Assembly: GCA_964398055.1 (NCBI GenBank)
Contig: CAYNLK010000058.1
Location: 1 to 37,701, forward strand
Length of the DNA stretch: 37,701 nt
Source: CAYNLK01 sp964398055
GTDB taxonomy: Bacteria > Chloroflexota > Anaerolineae > 4572-78 > J111
Direction of reading: 5' to 3'
In this document: in pieces, positions 28,828 to 35,948 of the stretch
Layout: each line of letters opens with the position of its first letter
Numbering within the stretch: the stretch's first letter is position 1
Notes under the pieces: model-generated
The model's input: only the letters and a program-made list of their open reading frames with translations
Databases searched by the model: none
What the model was told of the DNA's origin: nothing
Position numbers and translations under genes: made by a program

Positions 28828-31284
28828 ATGGACAGACATCTCACCACGCTCGAATTCCCCAAAATTCTGGAACGCCTGGCCCACTACACGGCTTTTTCGG
28901 CCAGCCAGACTCTGGCGCTGGCCCTGCGGCCAAGCCCCTACCTGGCCGAAGTCCACGGCTGGCAAACTGAAACCAGCGAGGCCAGCCGCTTGCTTTCGGT
29001 TAAGCCCAATCTAGGTATCGGCCAGGCCGACGATATCCGTCCCCTGGCTGCACAGGCCCGCCGCGGCTTCATCCTGCTGGCCACGGATTTGCTAAAAATT
29101 CGGCAAACCCTCATCGCTGCCCGTGATTTGCAGCGGACTATCAGCCGTTTAGCCAAAGATTATCCCCGTTTGGCCGATATCGCCGGGCGGATCGAACCGT
29201 GCCCCGGCCTGGTCAACGAGATTGGCAACGCCATCGATGACCGCGGCCAGGTCAAAGATAGCGCCAGCCCGGAGCTGGCCCGGATTCGCCGCGAGTTGGA
29301 TATCGCCCACGGCCGCTTGATGGAGAAGCTGAACCGCATTATCAGCTCCACCCAGTTTAGCCAATATTTGCAGGAGGCGTTGATTACCCAACGCGGCGGC
29401 CGCTATGTTGTGCCGGTCAAAGCCGATTTCAAAGGCCGGATTCAGGGCGTGGTGCACGACCAGAGCGCCAGCGGGGCCACCATCTTTGTGGAGCCGCTGA
29501 CCACGGTAGAACTGAATAACCGCTGGCGCAAATTGCAACTGGATGAAGCGGACGAAATCCAGCGGATTCTGGCTGAACTCTCCGGGTTGGCAGGCCAGCA
29601 CGAACGCTATCTCAATCACACCGTCGCCGCCCTGGCCGAGCTTGATCTGGCCCTGGCCAAAGCCAAATTTGGCCAGGCCCTCGATGCAGTCGAACCGATC
29701 CTGTTCGAGCTGACTGCTCAACCGGACAGCCACGAGAGACCACCCCAGCCGACCGGTCCTGGCCTGCGCCTGCTGGCCGCCCGGCATCCGCTACTCGACC
29801 CGGCCACCGTCGTGCCCATCGATGTCAGCCTGCCGGAAGGCACCCGCATGCTGGTGATCACCGGCCCGAATACCGGCGGCAAAACCGTCTCGCTCAAAAC
29901 CGTAGGGCTGTTGGCGGCAATGGCTCAGGCCGGTCTACGTATTCCGGCTGCGGAAGGGTCCAGCCTGCCGATGTTCAACCATATCCTGGCCGACATTGGC
30001 GACGAGCAGTCGATCGAGCAAAGCCTCTCAACCTTCTCGGCCCATATGACCAACATCGTCCAGATTTTGGGCCAGTGTGACCATCGTTCCCTGGTTATCT
30101 TAGATGAGCTGGGGGCCGGCACCGATCCTGTCGAGGGTTCGGCTCTGGCCCGGGCCATTCTAACCAATTTGCTCCAGCGGCAGGTCGCGACTTTTGTGGC
30201 TACCCACTTTTCGGAATTGAAGGCTTTTGCCCACGCCACACCGGGGGTGGCCAATGCCAGTATGGAGTTCGATCTGGACAGTCTGTCGCCCACCTTCCGG
30301 CTGCGCCTGGGGTTGCCGGGCGCGTCGAATGCTTTTGCCATTGCCCAACGGCTGGGGTTGGCGGGCGACCTGATCGAGGCCGCCCGCAGCATGGTGGGGG
30401 AGAACAGCCGGCAAGTTGAAGCGATGCTGGCCGAAATCAAGGCTGAGGCCGAGGCGGCCCGGGCGGCCCGGCGTCAGGCTGAGGCGGAGTTAGCCGAGGC
30501 TGAAGCGTTCCGCCGCGAGCGGGAACGGCAGCTGGCTGAAGTCGACGCCGAACGGCGGCAGATCCTCAATTCGACCCGGGCCGATGCGCGGCGGGAAATC
30601 AAAGCGGTGCGGCAAGAAATCCGGGAACTCAAGGAGAAAGTCGAAGCGGAGCTGGCGGAACTGCGGGCTGCGGCCAGGCAGATTAGACAAGCTAAAAGCG
30701 TCGCTGTGCCGGCCGAGTCCGAGGTGGTTGATCTGGTCGAGGTGGAGGCCAAGCTTGACACTGTGGTCGCCGGTTTGGTGACCGAGGTTGAGCCGTCAGC
30801 GCCGCCCGAACCGGCCCCAACTAAGATCAAGGAACCGGTCGAACCGGGCGACAAGGTCTTTGTGCCGCAATTTGGTACGCTGGGCGAAGTAGTGACCATC
30901 CAAAATAAGCAGGCCGAAGTGCAACTGGGTCATTTTCGGACAATCGTGCCGCTGGCTGAGATCGAACTGAGAGAGAAGGGAACGGCGCTGGCGGTGGAAA
31001 CAAGGGTACGGGTAACTACGCCATCGGTGGAGTCGCCCGGCTTTGAGCTGGATTTACGCGGCCAGGTGACCGAAGAGGCTCTTCATCAACTGGACCAATA
31101 CCTGGATCAGGCCTTTTTGGCCCGGCTACCCTGGGTGCGGATCATCCACGGCAAAGGCAGCGGCATCCTGCGCCAGGCGGTGCGGGAGGAGCTGCGCGAC
31201 CACCCCTTGATCTCTAGCTATCGTCCCGGCGACGAAGGTGAGGGGGGTGAAGGGGTAACCGTGGCCAAACTGGTGGTGAATTAG
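28828..31284 (+). CDS. mutS2: MutS2 family endonuclease/ribosome rescue ATPase
   Basis: MutS2 acts on recombination intermediates and, in Bacillus, splits collided ribosomes. The 818-aa protein has the N-terminal core/lever region (1-320) and the MutS ATPase with P-loop GPNTGGKT (346-353). ADIGDEQSIEQSLSTFSAHM, LVILDELGAGTDPVEGSALA and THFSELKAFA follow, then a long charged coiled coil (about 515-620, AEAEAARAARRQAEAELAEA). A KOW-like stretch (EPGDKVFVPQFGTLGEVV) precedes the C-terminal Smr nuclease domain (about 735-818, FELDLRGQVTEEAL, RIIHGKGSGILRQAV). The ribosome site is weak. Probably co-transcribed with hutH and cvpA. Confidence 0.96.
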   Translation: MDRHLTTLEFPKILERLAHYTAFSASQTLALALRPSPYLAEVHGWQTETSEASRLLSVKPNLGIGQADDIRPLAAQARRGFILLATDLLKIRQTLIAARDLQRTISRLAKDYPRLADIAGRIEPCPGLVNEIGNAIDDRGQVKDSASPELARIRRELDIAHGRLMEKLNRIISSTQFSQYLQEALITQRGGRYVVPVKADFKGRIQGVVHDQSASGATIFVEPLTTVELNNRWRKLQLDEADEIQRILAELSGLAGQHERYLNHTVAALAELDLALAKAKFGQALDAVEPILFELTAQPDSHERPPQPTGPGLRLLAARHPLLDPATVVPIDVSLPEGTRMLVITGPNTGGKTVSLKTVGLLAAMAQAGLRIPAAEGSSLPMFNHILADIGDEQSIEQSLSTFSAHMTNIVQILGQCDHRSLVILDELGAGTDPVEGSALARAILTNLLQRQVATFVATHFSELKAFAHATPGVANASMEFDLDSLSPTFRLRLGLPGASNAFAIAQRLGLAGDLIEAARSMVGENSRQVEAMLAEIKAEAEAARAARRQAEAELAEAEAFRRERERQLAEVDAERRQILNSTRADARREIKAVRQEIRELKEKVEAELAELRAAARQIRQAKSVAVPAESEVVDLVEVEAKLDTVVAGLVTEVEPSAPPEPAPTKIKEPVEPGDKVFVPQFGTLGEVVTIQNKQAEVQLGHFRTIVPLAEIELREKGTALAVETRVRVTTPSVESPGFELDLRGQVTEEALHQLDQYLDQAFLARLPWVRIIHGKGSGILRQAVREELRDHPLISSYRPGDEGEGGEGVTVAKLVVN

Positions 31285-31302
31285 CCTTGAGCGAGGGGCA
31301 AT

Positions 31303-31376
31303 AAAAAAGGGGCATCTTGCCAGGATGCCCCAATCACAAAAGGAGGAGGGAGAGGGAGACCAAAAAAAGCTACTAT
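31303..31376 (-). ncRNA. Candidate small RNA A with CCUCC-rich tract
   Basis: On the minus strand the -10-like TATTAT (31386-31381) is followed by GATCATAGTAGC, a poly-U stretch, a pyrimidine tract containing CTCCCTCTCCCTCCTCCTTT (31358-31338), and an intrinsic terminator: GGGGCATC (31331-31324) pairs with GATGCCCC (31316-31309), then six T. No ORF is on this strand. The layout matches candidate B. The -35 is poor, so the start is uncertain. Confidence 0.5.
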
Positions 31377-31409
31377 GATCATAATACTACAAAGTCTATG
31401 GATTTGGTA

Positions 31410-31510
31410 GGGCCATTAGTCAATAGATTGAAGGGCCATTGGTCACTAAATTCAAAGTACCAAAGTTCATCAATGGTTCGCCCAAAAGTCACCTGACTGC
31501 ACCTGACTGG
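31410..31510. promoter_or_regulatory. Operator-like direct repeats between candidate sRNAs A and B
   Basis: GGGCCATTAGTCA (31410-31422) recurs as GGGCCATTGGTCA (31433-31445), 23 bp apart. ACCTGACTGC (31491-31500) is followed immediately by ACCTGACTGG (31501-31510), a tandem 10-mer with a one-turn period, 31 bp upstream of the candidate B promoter. These fit protein binding sites in a divergent control region. Confidence 0.4.
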
Positions 31511-31540
31511 AAATCGGTCAAAAACCCCCAATTTTTGGGG

Positions 31541-31568
31541 TTGTTTCGATGGGCAAAGGTGATATACT
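31541..31568 (+). promoter_or_regulatory. Promoter of candidate small RNA B
   Basis: TTGTTT (31541-31546), a 16-bp spacer, TATACT (31563-31568). It sits directly after the hairpin ACCCC/GGGGT at 31523-31541, which could insulate it from mutS2 read-through. Confidence 0.6.
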
Positions 31569-31574
31569 GATGAT

Positions 31575-31650
31575 CGAGCAGTAATTTTTGTACCCTCCTC
31601 CCTCCTTCCTCCTTACCCCGGTTGTCTCCCCCAACCGGGGTATTTTTATT
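31575..31650 (+). ncRNA. Candidate small RNA B with CCUCC-rich tract
   Basis: A predicted transcript of about 75 nt: GATCGAGCAGTAATTTTTG, then the pyrimidine tract CCCTCCTCCCTCCTTCCTCC (31593-31612), then the terminator TACCCCGGTTG (31614-31624) pairing perfectly with 31632-31642 around the loop TCTCCCC, followed by TTTTTATTT. No start codon or ORF is present. The CCUCCUU motif matches the anti-Shine-Dalgarno of 16S rRNA, so the tract could pair with ribosome-binding sites of many mRNAs or bind a protein. Function is unknown. Confidence 0.6.
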
Positions 31651-31671
31651 TCGTAAAATATGCCCGGAATC

Positions 31672-31735
31672 GAAAAAACTGGGGCGCCCATACCCAGCTT
31701 TTCCAAAAGGAGGAGAAGAGATTATTTATATTAAC
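31672..31735 (-). ncRNA. Possible small RNA C, degenerate third copy
   Basis: On the minus strand an AT-rich stretch (TTAATATAAATAAT) leads into TCTCTTCTCCTCCTTTTGG (31720-31702). A short hairpin CTGGG (31697-31693) / CCCAG (31683-31679) and six T follow. It repeats the order pyrimidine tract, hairpin, U run seen in A and B, but the stem is only 5 bp. The remaining gap 31740-31968 before msrB holds nothing else I can support. Confidence 0.3.
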
Positions 31736-31968
31736 CACTAATAGTTTAACCCCAGTTCTGCAAATTAACTTGACTGCTAGACAATGCTAACTTGCCGCTA
31801 ACCCTACGCCCCCCAGGCGTACAGTCTGAACCAAAGGGGTTCAAATGCTCCAAAAACAATAGCCAGTGTGCGGCCAATTCATAAAAATTTAATATCTTCC
31901 TCGTAAAATCATACTTGCGCCAAATAAATAAGGGAGCAAAATAACCAAAAATTCGGGCAGGAGGAATT

Positions 31969-32367
31969 ATGGCCAGGCAAAAAGTAATCAAAACCGACCA
32001 GGAGTGGCGCGAGCATCTCACCCCGGAGCAGTATTACATCACCCGGCAAAAGGGGACGGAACGGCCCTTCACTGGTGAGTATTACAATTCCAAGGAAGAG
32101 GGAGTCTACCACTGTGTCGGTTGCGGGACGCCGCTGTACAGTTCGGAGACCAAGTTCGACTCCGGCACCGGCTGGCCCAGCTTTTGGGCGCCGGTGGATG
32201 AGGAAAATATCAAAACCGAGATCGACGATAGCTGGTTTATGCGCCGTACTGAGGTGTTATGCGCCGTCTGCGACGCCCATCTGGGCCATGTGTTCGAGGA
32301 CGGGCCGGCGCCTACCCACCTGCGCCACTGCATCAACTCGGCTGCGCTAAAGCTGGAGAAGAAATAA
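31969..32367 (+). CDS. msrB: Peptide-methionine (R)-S-oxide reductase
   Basis: MsrB reduces methionine-R-sulfoxide in proteins. The 132-aa length is standard for a single-domain MsrB. Zinc ligands C49, C52 (HCVGCGTPL) and C98, C101 (LCAVCDAHLGHVF) are present, together with KFDSGTGWPSFW and the catalytic Cys121 in LRHCINSAAL, where the usual Tyr or Phe before Cys is His. The resolving Cys must be elsewhere or thioredoxin acts directly. AGGAGG precedes ATG 31969. A hairpin terminator lies about 110 nt downstream. Confidence 0.96.
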   Translation: MARQKVIKTDQEWREHLTPEQYYITRQKGTERPFTGEYYNSKEEGVYHCVGCGTPLYSSETKFDSGTGWPSFWAPVDEENIKTEIDDSWFMRRTEVLCAVCDAHLGHVFEDGPAPTHLRHCINSAALKLEKK

Positions 32368-32478
32368 GTAGGTTTTCCTCCTTTTAGAGGCGCTTTTTAG
32401 CCACGATTCCAGGGATTCCTCGTCCCGCTTCGGGGAATGACATAAGCGACGATCAATTTATTTCCGATAATGTCTTAC

Positions 32479-32515
32479 GAAAGTCGAGCTGCATATGCAG
32501 CCCGACTTTCATTTT
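32479..32515 (+). terminator. Hairpin terminator between msrB and rsgA
   Basis: GAAAGTCG (32479-32486) pairs with CGACTTTC (32503-32510), with the perfect palindrome CTGCATATGCAG inside after a 2-nt internal loop, then ATTTT. The gene-free stretch before it contains GATTCCTCGTCCCGCTTCGG (32410-32440 area), which resembles a common interspersed repeat. Confidence 0.65.
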
Positions 32516-32543
32516 GGGGGTAGTTGATTTAAGCTACAAATGG

Positions 32544-33737
32544 CTACCCTGGCAATGACTCATAGATTTTTTGGTAGCTGTGGTAGCGACTGGTCGCCAG
32601 ATGGCCGCTGGCCTCAGCCTGGCGCACGGCGCAGCCCGGCTCGGTCAGGTGAGAACAGTTTTTGAAGCGACAGCCGGGCGACAACCCGACGATTTCCGGA
32701 AAGAACTGTTCCAACTCCCGGCGTTGGAGTCCGGCCAGGCCAAACTCGCGGATGCCGGGGGTATCGATGATTGCCCCGGATGAAGCCAACCGGATCAGGG
32801 TAGCCTGGGAGGTCGTGTGTCGCCCGTCGCCGCCAGACTCGCTGACCTCGCCGATCCTGACCTGCAAGCCGGGCAGGAGGGCGGCCAGCAGGGATGATTT
32901 GCCCACGCCGGATAAGCCGGTCAGAACCGTAGTCCGCTGGTGCAGCATAGTTCGCAGCTCATCGAGACCCTGGCCGGTCAGCGCGCTGGTCAAAACTATG
33001 GCATAGCCCAGGTCCCGGTACGGTTGGAGCGCTGCCTGAACCTCGGCTTCATCCTGGGCCAGGTCTACCTTGTTCAGGCAAATCACGGCCGGCAGTTGGT
33101 TACGTTGGGCCGTAATCAGGTAACGGTCAATCAGTTCCAGCCAGATAGCTGGTTCTCGCCAGGCCGATACGATCAGCAGTTGGTCAACGTTGGCCGCAAT
33201 CACCTGCTGCAAATGGTCGTAAAAAACGTCGGGGCGGGTCAGCAGGCTACGCCGAGGGCAGATGGCTTCGACGACGCCCTCTCCGGCCCCATTGGGCTGC
33301 ACGATGACCTCATCTCCAACGGCCACCACATTGGTAAAACCGGTCTCCGTGGCCGAGAGCGCGCCGCGCACCGTACAAATCAGGGTACGTAGAGCCAACT
33401 GCACCCGGCACAACCCCTGGCTCACTTCGATGACCAGGCCGGTTTGGCCTGCCGGTGTGGGTGCAACCGGGGTCGATGCGGTGGTGTTGGCCTGGCCAGA
33501 CTGAGACGTTACTCGCCGGCGTTCTTCCTCGCCGCGAGGCATAACCCGCTCCTCTAACTCATAATCCAGTTCATCCCAGGTTTCGGGATCGAAGGCCCGC
33601 CACTTTTTTTGGCGGACCGGCTTGGGTTGGCGGTTACGCCTTAACTTTTTGGCGGCAACTGGCGACTCTTGTTGCTGCTTTATTTTTTTGACCATTTTTT
33701 GATATCGCTTGATGGTCGCTTCTTTATGTTCGTTCAT
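32544..33737 (-). CDS. rsgA: Ribosome small-subunit GTPase RsgA, N-terminally extended
   Basis: RsgA is a circularly permuted GTPase that checks late 30S assembly. The 397-aa protein is longer than the usual 290-350 because of about 95 extra N-terminal residues: very basic (KRYQKMVKKIKQQQ, KKLRRNRQPKPVRQKKW), then acidic (DPETWDELDYELEERV), then Ser/Thr/Pro-rich. The OB fold follows (GLVIEVSQGLCRVQL), then NKVD (G4), TGLSGVGKSSLLAALLP (G1), GDGRHTTSQATLI, IDTPGIREFGL (G3), and the C-terminal zinc site CRFKNCSHLTEPGC. ATG 33737 has GGAGAG at a rather long distance. Upstream lies a long structured leader with a small ORF and two terminators. Confidence 0.94.
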   Translation of the reverse strand: MNEHKEATIKRYQKMVKKIKQQQESPVAAKKLRRNRQPKPVRQKKWRAFDPETWDELDYELEERVMPRGEEERRRVTSQSGQANTTASTPVAPTPAGQTGLVIEVSQGLCRVQLALRTLICTVRGALSATETGFTNVVAVGDEVIVQPNGAGEGVVEAICPRRSLLTRPDVFYDHLQQVIAANVDQLLIVSAWREPAIWLELIDRYLITAQRNQLPAVICLNKVDLAQDEAEVQAALQPYRDLGYAIVLTSALTGQGLDELRTMLHQRTTVLTGLSGVGKSSLLAALLPGLQVRIGEVSESGGDGRHTTSQATLIRLASSGAIIDTPGIREFGLAGLQRRELEQFFPEIVGLSPGCRFKNCSHLTEPGCAVRQAEASGHLATSRYHSYQKIYESLPG

Positions 33738-33779
33738 TATCTGGTTTTACTCTCCATCCTGGTAAGTTTCTGAACCAAT

Positions 33780-33815
33780 AAAAAAGGCTACGGAGATATC
33801 CAACACCCCGTAGCC
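33780..33815 (-). terminator. Second intrinsic terminator in the rsgA leader (T2)
   Basis: On the minus strand GGCTACGG (33815-33808) pairs with CCGTAGCC (33793-33786), loop 14 nt, followed by six T. A second copy of GGCTACGG lies at 33894-33887, just before T1, and could compete for the same 3' arm. Confidence 0.75.
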
Positions 33816-33853
33816 ATTGTCAATCGGTGAATTATCACCGGCTGATTTAAAAT

Positions 33854-33887
33854 AAAAACAGCCACGGGTTATAAATGCGCCCGTGAC
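33854..33887 (-). terminator. First intrinsic terminator in the rsgA leader (T1)
   Basis: On the minus strand GTCACGGG (33887-33880) pairs with CCCGTGGC (33868-33861), 8 bp with one G-U, loop 11 nt, followed by TG and a U-rich run TTTTTATTTT. The 5' arm and loop are also complementary over 10 nt to the small ORF upstream, which gives an antiterminator. Confidence 0.75.
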
Positions 33888-33909
33888 CGTAGCCAGAGAT
33901 TAAGCAGTT

Positions 33910-34027
33910 ATCTTTGTTAGACCACTGCTAGCGTTATCTGCTCACCCGCGGGCGCATTATCAGCACTTCGGCAGTTTGTAGTTGTAACATAATATGCGCC
34001 TCCTTTGGGTAAAATGCTAACAAAGAT
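33910..34027 (-). promoter_or_regulatory. Switchable RNA fold around the rsgA leader ORF
   Basis: CTAACAAAGAT at 34017-34027 and ATCTTTGTTAG at 33910-33920 (plus-strand readings) are perfect 11-bp complements enclosing the small ORF and its ribosome site. A competing hairpin uses AGCAGT (33903-33908) with ACTGCT (33924-33929). AATGCGCCCG inside the ORF (33958-33949) is complementary to 33883-33874, the arm and loop of T1. The three pairings exclude one another in part, as in attenuators. Confidence 0.55.
33934..33990 (-). CDS. 18-aa leader peptide upstream of rsgA
   Basis: ATG 33990 is preceded by AAAGGAGG with an 8-nt spacer, one of the best ribosome sites in the window. The peptide is MLQLQTAEVLIMRPRVSR, stop at 33936-33934. 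TTA, CAA, CTA and ATA, likely infrequent codons in this GC-rich genome, cluster in it, and an R-P-R sequence lies near its end. It sits 47 nt before T1 on the same transcript. A ribosome finishing it would cover the antiterminator strand; one stalled early would leave it free. It could instead be an independent micropeptide gene ending at T1. Confidence 0.6.
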   Translation of the reverse strand: MLQLQTAEVLIMRPRVSR

Positions 34028-34043
34028 CGATTATCCAGATGCC

Positions 34044-34072
34044 AGTTTAGCACGGATCGATGGTTGTGTCAA
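34044..34072 (-). promoter_or_regulatory. Promoter of the rsgA leader
   Basis: On the minus strand TTGACA (34072-34067) and TAAACT (34049-34044) are 17 bp apart. The start would be near 34037, 47 nt before the leader ORF and about 300 nt before rsgA. Confidence 0.8.
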
Positions 34073-34094
34073 AATATACACAAAAATGTATTTT

Positions 34095-34859
34095 CTAGCG
34101 ATTATATTGAACCCGCCGGCCCATGATTAAACCCAAAACGGTTTCGCTGATGAGGATGATGACGATAAAAAAGAGGTCAACCGCCACGGTGATCAGAAAA
34201 GCGGCCAGCAAGTAGGTGATAATCGCCAGGATGAACTCCTGCCCGGCCGGGGGGATGGCTGGGTTGAAACCCAGCGCAATTGCCAGCAGCACGGCCAGGC
34301 CCAAATAGAGCAATACGGTGCACCAGGCGGTCCGGTCCGAGGGGCTGGGCAGCATGGCGTTGGAAATCGCAAAGAGCAGATACAACCACAACCACACGTC
34401 GGGAACACTGAGGGTCGCTGCCAGAGCCTGACTGAGCGTTTGCAGATCACCGCTCAACAACGCTTCGCCCAACCGGCCCAAATCAAGCTGCCCCTGCCCG
34501 ATGATGAGCACCGCCAGGCTGCCAAAAATCAGTGGGGCCAGGCCAATGAGACTGTAGCGAAAGGGGTCAACCACCTCCACCTGGACCGACCCCATTTGTA
34601 ATTCTCCCCCCTTTTTCTTTTTGGGCCAGAGCGAGAATTTGCCGGTTTTCACACCCAGCAATTTGGCCGTGAGCCAATGGCTAACCTCGTGGAGCAAGGT
34701 GCCCGGCAAAAAGAGCGCCCAAAACAGCCAGACCGCCACCTGCGGATTGCCGGAAATCAAAAAAGCGACCCCCTGCACGTGGGCGCTAATCCACCGTTTC
34801 AGGGGGTACATGATCAAGAAAACAACAATGAGCCAGAACAGGGCAGACCAATCAGACAT
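34095..34859 (-). CDS. M50-like membrane metalloprotease family protein
   Basis: A 254-aa membrane protein with about six hydrophobic segments. The third contains H57-E-V-S-H61 in LLHEVSHWLTAKLLGVKTGK, the HExxH zinc motif embedded in a membrane helix as in site-2-type (M50) proteases. A second-half Asp ligand is not obvious; SNAMLPSPSDRTAW (about 165) is the best candidate. The family substrate is unknown. ATG 34859 follows a heptad array directly, with no ribosome site; in-frame codons up to 34910 are array sequence. It is downstream of tpiA on the same strand. Confidence 0.7.
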   Translation of the reverse strand: MSDWSALFWLIVVFLIMYPLKRWISAHVQGVAFLISGNPQVAVWLFWALFLPGTLLHEVSHWLTAKLLGVKTGKFSLWPKKKKGGELQMGSVQVEVVDPFRYSLIGLAPLIFGSLAVLIIGQGQLDLGRLGEALLSGDLQTLSQALAATLSVPDVWLWLYLLFAISNAMLPSPSDRTAWCTVLLYLGLAVLLAIALGFNPAIPPAGQEFILAIITYLLAAFLITVAVDLFFIVIILISETVLGLIMGRRVQYNR

Positions 34860-34860
34860 C

Positions 34861-34973
34861 GAGTTTTGAGTTTTGAATTTTGAGTTGTAAGTGTGAGTTG
34901 CGAGTAGCAAACTTGAATAAAAGTATGTCTGGCACGGAACTCAAAACTAAGCCCTCAAAACTCAAAACTTCCA
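34861..34973. repeat. Two-armed heptad array between tpiA and the M50-like gene
   Basis: On the plus strand GAGTTTT, GAGTTTT, GAATTTT, GAGTTGT and weaker units start at 34861. At 34939-34973 the reverse-complement word appears: ACTCAAA, ACTAAGC, CCTCAAA, ACTCAAA, ACTTCCA. The two arms can pair in the transcript. The array touches the start codon of one gene and the stop codon of the other. Confidence 0.7.
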
Positions 34974-34974
34974 A

Positions 34975-35730
34975 TTAGAGCGCGCCTTTGATAATCGCCA
35001 CAAAGCTATCGACTTTCAGGCAAGCCCCACCGACCAGGGCGCCGTCGATTTCAGGTTGGGCCATAAAACCGGCAATATTGGCAGGGTTGACACTGCCACC
35101 GTACTGCACCCGGATTTGCTGGGCCACGTCGTCGCCGTACATAGCCGCCAGCGGGCCGCGCACACTCTGAGCGATGATCCGGTTGGCGTCGGCCGGCTCG
35201 GCTGTTTTGCCGGTGCCGATAGCCCAGATGGGTTCATAAGCCACCACCACCTTGACGGCATCGGCGGCCGACAGACCGGCAAAGGCCGCTTGCACCTGGC
35301 CGCCCACAAACTCGACCGTTTCACCGGCTTCATTCTGATCCAGATTTTCCCCAACACAAACAATCGGCAGCAATTTGTGGGCCAGGGCCGCCTTGATCTT
35401 TTGGTTGACCCCCTCATCGGTCTCGCCAAAAAATTGGCGTCGCTCTGAGTGACCCAAGATCACGTAGTCGCACAAACCTTCCAACATCAAAGGCGAGATT
35501 TCTCCGGTGAAAGCGCCCTGCTCGGCCCAGTACATATTTTGGGCGCCCAATCCAATTTTGCTGTTGGATATGACATCTTCAACTGCGGCCAGCGCCGTAA
35601 ATGGGGGGCAGAGCACAATATCCACCCCATCGATGTTAACCACGGCCTCGCGGATGCCGCGGGCCAACTGGACGGCTTCGGCAATGGTTTTGTGCATTTT
35701 CCAGTTGCCGGCAATGATTGGTTTTCGCAT
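34975..35730 (-). CDS. tpiA: Triosephosphate isomerase
   Basis: TpiA interconverts dihydroxyacetone phosphate and glyceraldehyde-3-phosphate in glycolysis. At 251 aa it has the standard length. Catalytic residues are visible: Lys12 in AGNWKMHK, His in VILGHSERRQFFGE and Glu in VVAYEPIWAIGTGK; the phosphate-binding loop is YGGSVNPANI and GALVGGACL. AAAGGAG precedes ATG 35730 by 8 nt. A promoter lies at 35763-35791. There are no other glycolytic genes nearby. Confidence 0.98.
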   Translation of the reverse strand: MRKPIIAGNWKMHKTIAEAVQLARGIREAVVNIDGVDIVLCPPFTALAAVEDVISNSKIGLGAQNMYWAEQGAFTGEISPLMLEGLCDYVILGHSERRQFFGETDEGVNQKIKAALAHKLLPIVCVGENLDQNEAGETVEFVGGQVQAAFAGLSAADAVKVVVAYEPIWAIGTGKTAEPADANRIIAQSVRGPLAAMYGDDVAQQIRVQYGGSVNPANIAGFMAQPEIDGALVGGACLKVDSFVAIIKGAL

Positions 35731-35762
35731 GAATACATCTCCTTTAGGTTATGACCTGAATG

Positions 35763-35791
35763 TGTATAACAGGACAGCTTTCAGGTAACAA
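35763..35791 (-). promoter_or_regulatory. Promoter of tpiA
   Basis: On the minus strand TTGTTA (35791-35786), 17 bp, TATACA (35768-35763). The leader would be about 25-30 nt with AAAGGAG. Confidence 0.65.
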
Positions 35792-35830
35792 CTGATCCTA
35801 CAACTCTTCAACCTGACGCTTTGCGCGCCG

Positions 35831-35865
35831 CCTGAAACCTGCTACCTGCCACTTGCTACTTGCAC
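35831..35865. repeat. Heptad-period array between tpiA and mpg
   Basis: CCTGAAA, CCTGCTA, CCTGCCA, CTTGCTA, CTTGCAC in perfect 7-bp register. The inverse word TTTCAGG occurs at 35780-35786, so a hairpin is possible. The CCTGCTA word is shared with the array at 10167-10215. Confidence 0.7.
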
Positions 35866-35934
35866 ACCCCTATCTTACCACACTCAAGTGGGCTTGGCAA
35901 TGGTCGCCGGATGGTCAAAAGCCAGGATTTTGGG

Positions 35935-35940
35935 TACAAT
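35935..35940 (+). promoter_or_regulatory. -10 element of a probable leaderless mpg transcript
   Basis: TACAAT lies only 8 nt before the mpg ATG at 35949. A weak TGGTCA sits 17 bp upstream. Transcription would start at or within a few bases of the ATG, so no Shine-Dalgarno could be used. Confidence 0.45.
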
Positions 35941-35948
35941 CAGTCGCT

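Noticed and set aside
31375..31410. Plus-strand micro-ORF (MIIILQSLWIW) after the GGAGGAGGGAG stretch
   Set aside because: The purine run is too far from the ATG for normal initiation, and the terminator orientation favours minus-strand transcription.
31518..31706. 62-codon minus-strand ORF in the sRNA region
   Set aside because: It spans the candidate B promoter and terminator, has no ribosome site at its start and no recognisable protein features.
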